Source of the DNA: JANRKB01 sp033763695
GTDB lineage: Bacteria > Planctomycetota > Phycisphaerae > Phycisphaerales > UBA1924
Direction of reading: 5' to 3'
NCBI GenBank assembly: GCA_033763695.1
Contig: JANRKB010000029.1
Coordinates: forward strand, 1 to 57,115
DNA: 57,115 nucleotides
The position numbers were made by a program, and so were the translations under genes. Below are positions 50,967 through 57,115 of the stretch, piece by piece. The stretch's first letter is position 1. The number at the start of each line of letters is the position of its first letter. A model generated the notes under the pieces. It saw only the letters and a program-made list of their open reading frames with translations, did not search any database and was not told the DNA's origin.

Positions 50967-51863
50967 ATGTCCCGCTCGTTTGCCCACAGTCCGATCGCCC
51001 GATGGCTCATGCCGAGCGTGATCGTGCTGTTGCTCACGTGTTCACTGCTGCCGAGCCGTGCGATCCGCTGGACGTCGTGGTTTGGTCGCCTGACCGACAC
51101 GCTGGTCGCGCCCGTCAGCCATCCGCTCACCAAGGTGTCGCGCTGGCTGTGGCCGGCCGGCGCACGCTTTGACGATCGCGAGATGCAGCAGATGTACGAG
51201 GAGCGCGAGCGGCTTGCCGAGCTTTACGCTCGCGAACAGGCCGAGAACGGTCGCCTGCGCGAGTACATCAAGGAACTGCAGCGCGGCCTCGAGCTCAACC
51301 CCGGGCTGCCCGTGCGCCAACTGACGGCATCGGTCTATCGCAACCCCGCCGACCTGACGAGCCGCGAGCTGCTCATTCGGGCCGGCGAGCGCGAAGGCGT
51401 GACGGTCGGCACGGTGGTCACGTGCTCGGGCTTGCAGTTGCTCGGCCGCGTTACCGATGTCGGCCCGGCGACGTGCAAAGTGCAGCCGATCACCAGCAAA
51501 GCCGCTGGGCGGATCTTGGCTCAGGTCATGCTGACCGATGCGAACGCGGCGGGGCTTGCCTGCACGCTCGATCCAGTCGGCGACGGCACGCTGCGCGGGC
51601 CTGTCGCGCAGCCCAGCGGCAGTCCCACGGTTACGCCCGGCATGACCGTGCGACTCAATGACCCGGACCGATGGCCGGCGAGTTCGCAGTTCGTGCTGAT
51701 CGGACAGATCGAGACCGTCGAGCCGGACCCAGCCCAGCCGCTGCGCACGGTCATCACCGTGCGGCCAAGCGTGCTGCTTGATCGCGTCGGCGAGGTCTAT
51801 CTGCGGCTTGAAGGCCCGATTCCCGGCGACGCTGCGGGCAGTCGTTCAGGAGGTCGCTCATGA
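50967..51863 (+). CDS. mreC: Rod-shape-determining protein MreC
   Basis: 298 aa from the ATG at 50967. One membrane span (about 12-30) is followed by a short linker, a coiled coil (about 72-110, EMQQMYEERERLAELYAREQ) and the periplasmic beta-rich MreC domain, with VTVGTVVTCSGLQLLGRVTDV near 155-175 and VRPSVLLDRVGEVYL at the end. It links MreB to the cell-wall synthases in the periplasm. Overlaps mreD by 4 bp (ATGA), so the two are coupled. Two imperfect tandem repeats lie upstream (50809-50850 and 50908-50935). Confidence 0.93.
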   Translation: MSRSFAHSPIARWLMPSVIVLLLTCSLLPSRAIRWTSWFGRLTDTLVAPVSHPLTKVSRWLWPAGARFDDREMQQMYEERERLAELYAREQAENGRLREYIKELQRGLELNPGLPVRQLTASVYRNPADLTSRELLIRAGEREGVTVGTVVTCSGLQLLGRVTDVGPATCKVQPITSKAAGRILAQVMLTDANAAGLACTLDPVGDGTLRGPVAQPSGSPTVTPGMTVRLNDPDRWPASSQFVLIGQIETVEPDPAQPLRTVITVRPSVLLDRVGEVYLRLEGPIPGDAAGSRSGGRS

Positions 51864-52438
51864 ACTGGGTTGCCTTCGCGCTCTTCTCGTGGGTGTTGCT
51901 GGGGCTTGAGACCAGCATGCGCGGCACGCTCGCGCTGGGCGATGCCTATCGCGCCTCCCCGAGTTTCGTCTTTCCGTTTGCCGCGTTCCTGGCGATCGCC
52001 GCCCCGAGCACGACCGCACGCTGGAGCGCGTTGCTGCTCGGATTGCTGGTGGACCTGATGACATCGCTCGAGACGCGCGATGCGGGCGCGTCGATCACGC
52101 TGCTGGGGCCTAACGCTCTGGGCTATCTGCTCGCGGCACAACTGATCATCATCATCCGCGCACTGCTCTTCCCGCGCAACCCGCTCTCGCTCGGTTTTGT
52201 CTCGTTCGCAGGCTATTTGGTTGCGCAGATCGTCGTCGTCGCGCTTTACACGCTGCGGCATCGCTTCGACCCGTCGATGGTTTGGGAAGCGACGCCTGAG
52301 CTCGTCTCACGCTTGCTCGCCGCGCTCTACACCGGCGGCGTGGCGGTGCTGCTGGGCATGCTCTTCATCCCCTTCGCGGGCGTGCTGGGCCTCCAAATCG
52401 GCTCGCCCCGCGGGCGATTCGCGCGCCGCGGCATCTGA
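51860..52438 (+). CDS. mreD: Rod-shape-determining protein MreD
   Basis: 192 aa with five to six membrane spans, the usual size and topology of MreD. The ATG overlaps the TGA of mreC, and AGGAGGT sits 6 nt upstream, the best ribosome binding site of the cluster. The sequence itself is weakly conserved, as usual for MreD; the assignment rests on position and topology. The last 15 residues are basic. rodA and the class B PBP gene that often follow are absent here. Confidence 0.88.
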   Translation: MNWVAFALFSWVLLGLETSMRGTLALGDAYRASPSFVFPFAAFLAIAAPSTTARWSALLLGLLVDLMTSLETRDAGASITLLGPNALGYLLAAQLIIIIRALLFPRNPLSLGFVSFAGYLVAQIVVVALYTLRHRFDPSMVWEATPELVSRLLAALYTGGVAVLLGMLFIPFAGVLGLQIGSPRGRFARRGI

Positions 52439-52466
52439 GTGATGTGACCAACGCTCGCTCAAGCAA

Positions 52467-52874
52467 TCAGCCGCGCGTCACGAACGGGATCAGCGCGCGC
52501 AGTCGCGGCATGCGCAGGAACAAGCCCAGCCACAGCACAACGCCGAGCAGCGATTGCATGATGAACGGCTCCTCGACGCGAAGGTGCGTGGCGATCGCGC
52601 CTCCCATGTAGCCCGTGAGCAGAATCGCGCCGAGCACCGCCGTCTTGGGAAACAGGTAGAGCAGCGTGGAGACGGCCTCGACGACGCCGAGCTTAGGCAT
52701 GACGCCTGCGGACCAACCGATCTTGGACATCTGCTCGCCCGCCTCCGGAGGCAGATTGAACTTCATGAACGCGCTGAAGAGGAGCAAGCCGCACGGCGGG
52801 ATCGCGAGGACCCATCCGATGATTGTGGCGGCGCGGCTTGGATGTGAAACGGTCTGTGTTGCAGTGTCGCTCAT
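52467..52874 (-). CDS. DoxX-family membrane protein
   Basis: 135 aa, four membrane spans. The start segment GWVLAIPPCGLLLFSAFMKF and LGVVEAVSTLLYLFPKTAVLGAILLTGYMGGAIATHLR are typical of DoxX-like proteins, which have poorly defined redox or membrane roles. Start ATG at 52872-52874 with AAAGGA upstream. It follows the methyltransferase gene on the same strand by 33 bp, so the two may be co-transcribed; their joint function is not apparent. Confidence 0.82.
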   Translation of the reverse strand: MSDTATQTVSHPSRAATIIGWVLAIPPCGLLLFSAFMKFNLPPEAGEQMSKIGWSAGVMPKLGVVEAVSTLLYLFPKTAVLGAILLTGYMGGAIATHLRVEEPFIMQSLLGVVLWLGLFLRMPRLRALIPFVTRG

Positions 52875-52907
52875 GGGATTCCTTTCCGGGAAGAGTTGAT
52901 TCAAACG

Positions 52908-53546
52908 TCAGTGGGGGCGTCGGCACAGAAGCGTCAGCAAACGCGGCTGTGTCGGTCCGTCGTCGGCGTGCCATCGCTCGCCCAGTGCCTCGATGCGCAG
53001 GCCCGCGGCCAGCGCGGCCGCCGCGTAGTCCGACACGTGATGGATGAACGCGCCGATCTGGATCGATGCTCCGTCGCGCGAGAAGTTCGCGCGAGTCCCG
53101 CCATACTGGCGAAACGGGTGCAACTCACTCACAAACAACGTGCCGCCGGGCCGGAGCACGCGGCATGCCTCCGCGAAGATCGGGCCAAGATGCTCGACAT
53201 GTTCAAGCACCAGATTGCACGTGACAAGTTCGAATGACGCGTCCGGCGCGGCAAGCGGCTTGGTGATGTCCCCGTGCACGAACGAAACGTGCGGCGAGCG
53301 GACCTTCTCGCGGGCCAGCGCGAGCATCTGATCTGAGAAGTCCACGCCGACGAGCCGCGTACAGCAGGATTCCAGAAGCAGCGTGTTCTTGCCCGTGCCG
53401 CAGCCGAGTTCGAGTATTGCGTCGAAACGCTGGCCTGCAAAGGTGTCTCGCATGACTGCGCCGTCGAGATCGCGCGTGCGATTGAAGTCGGCGTCGTACG
53501 ACGCCGCCCATCGGTCATACGCGTTGTCAATCTTCGCGTGGTCCAT
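52908..53546 (-). CDS. Class I SAM-dependent methyltransferase (UbiE/BioC-like)
   Basis: 212 aa. Motif I is LELGCGTGKNTLLL (about 45-58), with acidic GVDFSDQML, D of VHGDITKPL and NLVLEHVEHL at the fourth strand, then RVLRPGGTLFVSELHPF. The N-terminus YDRWAASYDADFNRTRD matches biotin-synthesis or quinone-type methyltransferases, but the substrate is unresolved. Start ATG at 53544-53546. TACGCT lies 26 nt upstream on the minus strand and GGAG about 13 nt upstream, suggesting a short normal leader. No biosynthetic genes are adjacent. Confidence 0.82.
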   Translation of the reverse strand: MDHAKIDNAYDRWAASYDADFNRTRDLDGAVMRDTFAGQRFDAILELGCGTGKNTLLLESCCTRLVGVDFSDQMLALAREKVRSPHVSFVHGDITKPLAAPDASFELVTCNLVLEHVEHLGPIFAEACRVLRPGGTLFVSELHPFRQYGGTRANFSRDGASIQIGAFIHHVSDYAAAALAAGLRIEALGERWHADDGPTQPRLLTLLCRRPH

Positions 53547-53660
53547 GCGGGGTTGGGAACTCCGGGGCGGGAGCGTACCACATGTTGCTTCGCAGTGAGG
53601 TTGCACAGTGGCCGCGCGTGCGCTCCGGTGTTCGGTGTGGCGCCAGCAAGCGAAGTGACC

Positions 53661-53692
53661 AAAGGAAAACCCCGCGTCGCGCGACGCGGGGT
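53661..53692 (-). terminator. Rho-independent terminator after the subtilase gene
   Basis: A perfect 24-bp palindrome (53669-53692, arms ACCCCGCGTCGC/GCGACGCGGGGT) is followed on the minus strand by TTTTCCTTT. It lies 42 bp beyond the subtilase stop codon. Confidence 0.85.
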
Positions 53693-53717
53693 GGTGATGT
53701 AAACGAAGGATCTGTTT

Positions 53718-53731
53718 GCCCGATGCCTTCG
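53718..53731. repeat. Single GCCCGATGCCTTCG copy
   Basis: A 14-bp match to the end of the heptamer array at 2588-2601, placed 2 bp past the subtilase stop codon, just as that array sits past the anmK stop. Confidence 0.55.
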
Positions 53732-53733
53732 GA

Positions 53734-56037
53734 TCAGCAGCCGATTTCGAACGCGTACACGAAGAGATCAAAGTCGTTGAAGTCGAGGAACCCGTCGCCC
53801 GTGAAGTCGGCGATGGAGTTGCCGAGTTCGAACTGGTAGACGAAGGCGTCAAAGTCCGTGAAGTCGACGAAGCCGTCGTTGTTGAAGTCGGCAAAGCAGG
53901 CGGGGTTGATGTTGTGGGTGAAGTTGATGGTCACGCTGCCTTCGAAGAACGTGCTGTCGTCCGGCGTGTAGTCAAAGCAGGGCCCGAAGCCATCGGCACA
54001 CCGACCGACGAGCAGGACGTAGTTGCCGGCGGTGAGGCTGCCGTGGCGGCCGTCGCGGGGGATACCGCCCTGAGCGATGGGCGGGTTGGCGGGGCGCGTG
54101 CCCTTGCCAAAGGTCATGACTTCGCCTGTTCCCTCGAAGCCGCATGATGTGGCGATGAGCGTGCCCTTGGCGTTGTAGAGGGCGAAAGCGGGGCTGAAGA
54201 GATCGCCGCCGCCGAGCGAGATATCGAGGAAGGTGTTGCCGTCCCAGCGGACATCGCGATCAAGCGTGAAGTTGATTGAGGAGGCCTGGTTGTTGGTGAC
54301 GTTGACGGTCGCCTGGGCGTCGAACGAACTCATGTTGACGGCGACCCCGCCAACGGGAACACGAACGGCGCAGCCGCCGGGGGCGCACTCATCTGGGATG
54401 CCGTTGTTGTTGGCGTCCCTGCTGTGGCCGGTCTTGATGTCGATGTAGTCCGGGACGAGGTTGTTGTTGCAGTCCTTGTCACCAAAGTGCTTGAAGAGCG
54501 CACGCTTCATGTTGGGGAGAGGGCCGATCTTTTGCGCGACGGGATTTGCGCCAGCCTGCTGCGCGACGCCGTTGTCGATGAGCAGCGTTCGGATCTGCGC
54601 CGGCGTGAAGAACTGATTGTCGACGCCCTTGCGGATGGACTGCGCGAGGGCGACGGCGGCGGTGACGCAAGGCGACGCGCCCGACGTGCCACCGAAGTCA
54701 TTGGCGTACATCTTGTTCCGACCATCGGTGTTGTAGAGTGTGCCGTAGCCCGTGGTGACGACACCTTCGCCATGACCTTGGAGCGCGAGAATCGAGCCGT
54801 AGTTGGAGAAGCCGAGGCGTGAGCGTGGTTTGTCGCTGCCGCCTTGGATGGCGCCGGCTCCGACGATGATCGCGCCGGAGGCGTTGGCGGGCTTGAAGGG
54901 GTGGTGTCCGCCGTTGCCGACGCCGTAGGCCGCGCCGTCGAGATTCTCGCTGCCGTTGCCCGCGGCTTCAACGACGGTCACGCCGTTGCCGACTGCGGTG
55001 ACGATGGCGTCGTACCACGGCTTGAACCACTCGACCGGAACGAGTCCGAGTTGCGAACCCGGGGGCGGCATCGCGGGAACGTTGGGTCCGGCGAGTTGCT
55101 GTTCGATGAGGACAACACCGCCGTTGCCGACATGGTTGGCGCCGCGGGTGATCGCGTTGCCGACATCCCAAACGGCGTTGGCGAGCGGTGGCGTAAGGGT
55201 GTAGGTGGCGGCAAAGGCGATGGAGGCTTCCCATGCCGCGCCGGTGGTGCCGACGCCGTCTGGCTTGCTGACGAGTTGACCGAGCACCGCGGTGCCGTGG
55301 TCGTCGGTGCCGCCGGGGATCTCGACGCCGTTGGCAACAATGTTGGTGATTGCGGGCAGGTCGACATGGCTCGCGTTGAACGTGTACTCGGCATCGGCGA
55401 TCTTGGCAAACTTGCCCGTGCCGCCCTTCCACCACTTCACGTCGTCGAAGCCCAAGCCAGTGTTGGCGGTGCGCCAGTACTTCTGTTGGTCCTGATACTC
55501 ACCAACGGCAGGCGGGGCGACAGGCTCGGGATACGGCTGCGCCATCTCCACTTCGGGCAGCGTGTTGAGCGCGTCGATCATCGCCTGAGCGTTGACGCCT
55601 TCGGGCACTTCAACGATGTAGTGGCTGCGGAGGTCGACAATGCGCGGGGCGGCCTGGCCGCGGGGCAGGAAGCCCGCCTGCTGGAAGTTGGCGGCAGCGG
55701 TCGCGCGCATTTGCTGAAGCGTCGCTTCGGGCAGGGTGAACATGGCGCGCCAGGTGCCGACGGCGAGGTAGTTCGCGTTGGCGTTGCGGGCCGCCTGACC
55801 GGGCGCGAGGTTGGCGAGACGCCCGGCGATGGCACGCACCGCAGAGTCGTCAAAGAACTTCACCGCGATGAAGCGCTGGCTGTAGCCCTCGCCGATCGGC
55901 CAGTGGGCCGGCTTGGCCGAGACGGCGGTCGGCTGGGCCGAGGCCGTGTGCGCCAGTTGCGCCGATGCGCTGGCGGCGAGCCCGGCGCAGGCGAGGACGA
56001 GGGTGGCGGACGTGACGAGATGGAGGTGCGAGCGCAT
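53734..56037 (-). CDS. Secreted subtilisin-family (S8) serine protease with TSP3-like and EF-hand C-terminal modules
   Basis: 767 aa. The signal peptide is about 1-27. An N-terminal region of about 170 residues looks like an inhibitor-type prodomain. The catalytic triad is D215 (KIADAEY), H247 (DDHGTAV) and S452 (GGTSGASP), with oxyanion N361. The Asp motif lacks the normal D-T/S-G, so the enzyme is divergent. Near 530-560 there are two thrombospondin-3-like loops (DCNNNLVPDYID, DANNNGIPDEC), then a jelly-roll-like beta domain. The last 45 residues hold two EF-hand-type loops, ending IGC. Start ATG at 56035-56037 with GGGAG 8 nt upstream. Extracellular, possibly Ca2+-stabilised. Confidence 0.85.
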   Translation of the reverse strand: MRSHLHLVTSATLVLACAGLAASASAQLAHTASAQPTAVSAKPAHWPIGEGYSQRFIAVKFFDDSAVRAIAGRLANLAPGQAARNANANYLAVGTWRAMFTLPEATLQQMRATAAANFQQAGFLPRGQAAPRIVDLRSHYIVEVPEGVNAQAMIDALNTLPEVEMAQPYPEPVAPPAVGEYQDQQKYWRTANTGLGFDDVKWWKGGTGKFAKIADAEYTFNASHVDLPAITNIVANGVEIPGGTDDHGTAVLGQLVSKPDGVGTTGAAWEASIAFAATYTLTPPLANAVWDVGNAITRGANHVGNGGVVLIEQQLAGPNVPAMPPPGSQLGLVPVEWFKPWYDAIVTAVGNGVTVVEAAGNGSENLDGAAYGVGNGGHHPFKPANASGAIIVGAGAIQGGSDKPRSRLGFSNYGSILALQGHGEGVVTTGYGTLYNTDGRNKMYANDFGGTSGASPCVTAAVALAQSIRKGVDNQFFTPAQIRTLLIDNGVAQQAGANPVAQKIGPLPNMKRALFKHFGDKDCNNNLVPDYIDIKTGHSRDANNNGIPDECAPGGCAVRVPVGGVAVNMSSFDAQATVNVTNNQASSINFTLDRDVRWDGNTFLDISLGGGDLFSPAFALYNAKGTLIATSCGFEGTGEVMTFGKGTRPANPPIAQGGIPRDGRHGSLTAGNYVLLVGRCADGFGPCFDYTPDDSTFFEGSVTINFTHNINPACFADFNNDGFVDFTDFDAFVYQFELGNSIADFTGDGFLDFNDFDLFVYAFEIGC

Positions 56038-56392
56038 GGTCAGGTCTCCCGGTGGTGCTTGCGACGAATGGACGCGGGCGCGTCCGGCACAATGCAAACG
56101 AGGGGCGAGACCGAGTGCTCACGCGCGATGCGCGCGAAAAACCATGAAGATTGGGTTGGGAAACAAGGCGTCAAGCGACCCGCACGCGGCAACAGTGGCC
56201 CCACAGCCACCACCCTCACGCCGCTATTGGTCCAGACTATCGCGCGACCCTGTCGCCACCAAAGGAAATCCGGCCGATGCCAGTTCCCAATGTTTGCCCC
56301 GGCGGCGAGTCGCATTTTCGCATGGTGGTTGGGCGGTTCGCCATCCGCGAGCCTCCGCGGCGTGCCGCGTGGTCGCTTCCTACCCTCCGCCC
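56038..56392. other. Divergent intergenic region, no gene
   Basis: A 355-bp gap between the subtilase and pyrophosphatase genes. The open frames in it are short, basic and without family resemblance. A short CGCGCGATGCGCGCG palindrome lies near 56130-56145. The right end holds TACCCT (56381-56386), which belongs to the pyrophosphatase start. Confidence 0.45.
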
Positions 56393-56959
56393 ATGATCCA
56401 TCCATGGCATGATGTGACCCCCGGCCTCGAGCGTGCGGAGCTTCCCGGCTCGTTCAAGGCCATCGTCGAGATCCCCAAGGGGTCGAGCAACAAGTACGAA
56501 CTGGACAAGAGTTCCGGGCTGATCCGCTTGGACCGGGTCCTCTCGAGCGCGGTCTATTACCCGGCCAACTACGGCTTCATCCCGCAGACCCTGGCCGAGG
56601 ACGACGACCCGCTCGACGTGCTGGTACTGTGCCAGGAGGCGGTGGCGCCGCTCACGCTGGTCAGCGCCCGGGCCATCGGGCTGATGACCATGGTGGACAG
56701 CGGCAAGCGGGACCACAAGGTGCTGGCCGTGGCCACGAGCGACCCGGAGTACAACGGGTTCCAGGAGGCCTCGGAGTTGCCGGGCCACCGACTCCAGTTG
56801 CTCCGCCGCTTCTTCCAGGATTACAAGACCCTCGAGGGCAAGGCGGTCGAGGTGGACGAGTTCCAGCCGGCCTCGGCCGCCCTGCCCATCGTCGAGGAGG
56901 CCCTGGCCCGGTACAGTTCGCAGCGGCGGCGCGGCTTCCGCGCCAGGTACGAAGGCTGA
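56393..56959 (+). CDS. ppa: Inorganic pyrophosphatase (family I)
   Basis: 188 aa, the bacterial family I length. It hydrolyses pyrophosphate and drives biosynthesis. The start IVEIPKGSSNKYELDK is diagnostic, followed by YPANYGFIPQT and EDDDPLDVLVL, which supply the Mg2+-binding acidic residues, and RRFFQDYKTLEGKAVEV. The ATG has TACCCT 6 nt upstream (56381-56386) and no ribosome binding site. Codon use differs from the neighbours: CGG is the leading arginine codon and AGG occurs, whereas CGC and CGT dominate elsewhere in the window. Confidence 0.93.
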   Translation: MIHPWHDVTPGLERAELPGSFKAIVEIPKGSSNKYELDKSSGLIRLDRVLSSAVYYPANYGFIPQTLAEDDDPLDVLVLCQEAVAPLTLVSARAIGLMTMVDSGKRDHKVLAVATSDPEYNGFQEASELPGHRLQLLRRFFQDYKTLEGKAVEVDEFQPASAALPIVEEALARYSSQRRRGFRARYEG

Positions 56960-57112
56960 CGCCCCGCCGGCGCCTCCCCCCCGACCCGTTCTGACGGCAC
57001 CGCCGGCGCGCCGGGCCGCCCGGCCCGGGGCACGGCACCGCGCCGGCTGACGCCCGCCCTGCCTTCCTCCCGATGAATCAGTTGCACCCTGCGCTGACAA
57101 CGGGAGGCTTCG
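56960..57112. other. Extremely GC-rich spacer after ppa
   Basis: No gene. Between about 56965 and 57060 the sequence is almost only G and C, with CCGGC/GCCGG-type palindromes. The right end regains normal composition and provides GGGAGG (57102-57107) for the next gene. Confidence 0.5.
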
Positions 57113-57115
57113 ATG
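57113..57115 (+). CDS. Start codon of a gene running off the window
   Basis: The last three bases are ATG, preceded 5 nt upstream by GGGAGG, an ideal ribosome binding site. Only the first codon is inside the window, so the product is unknown. Confidence 0.45.

Noticed and set aside
1..57115. CRISPR arrays, insertion sequences, integrases, phage genes
   Set aside because: No regularly spaced repeat-spacer arrays, transposase or integrase motifs, or phage structural genes were seen in any frame.

Overview
The window reads as a chromosomal segment of a GC-rich planctomycete, most likely of the class Phycisphaerae. Signs of this are secreted proteins ending in paired EF-hand/dockerin-like loops, a thrombospondin-3-like D-x-N-x-D-G repeat in a subtilase, a FTLVD-type prepilin leader, an AroD-AroE fusion, lipid A synthesis (lpxB) and mreBCD. 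Most genes are ordinary chromosomal ones. There is no prophage, CRISPR array, insertion sequence or rRNA. Taxonomy is inferred from these hallmarks only.

Layout. 0.3-7.3 kb (minus): an amino-sugar/murein recycling cluster with a sodium:solute symporter, GH20 hexosaminidase, anhydro-MurNAc kinase and MurNAc-6-P etherase, followed by a DapB-like reductase. 7.5-13.8 kb: prepilin-like protein, secreted cyclophilin, PilZ protein, TauE/SafE permease, PmtA-like methyltransferase, a receiver-XRE regulator and LpxB. 13.9-21.4 kb (minus): small membrane protein, AroDE, YceI, a MarR-WrbA pair with a readable promoter/operator, cupin, DUF4126 and two lineage-specific proteins. 21.8-26.7 kb (plus): GNAT, dnaA (not followed by dnaN) and rmuC. 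26.8-31.5 kb: exported methyltransferase (minus), OprB-like porin and a chemoreceptor. 31.6-38.4 kb (minus): a TetR-led six-gene export operon (regulator, two paralogous permeases, ATPase, HlyD adaptor, outer-membrane factor). 38.7-42.9 kb: 6-phosphogluconolactonase, CPBP protease, a small conserved protein, palindromic repeats, a lipoprotein, a WapI-like immunity protein and tRNA-Pro(GGG). 43.2-46.4 kb: two secreted repeat proteins with C-terminal Cys modules. 46.5-49.1 kb: pyrimidine genes pyrC, upp and a yeast-type cytosine deaminase. 49.2-53.5 kb: zinc-ribbon protein, mreBCD, DoxX and a methyltransferase. 53.7-57.1 kb: subtilase, pyrophosphatase and the first codon of another gene.

Two modes of start recognition can be read. 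Many genes have a GGAGG-like ribosome binding site. Eleven others have no such site but a TANNNT hexamer ending 6-8 nt before the start codon, which is the geometry of a -10 box on a leaderless transcript. This recurrent pattern, the murein recycling cluster with a divergent AnmK active site, the promoter/operator sites of the MarR and TetR genes, the terminal-Cys modules and the dispersed heptamer and palindromic repeats are the most interesting observations. I did not find one single obviously novel multi-gene system.
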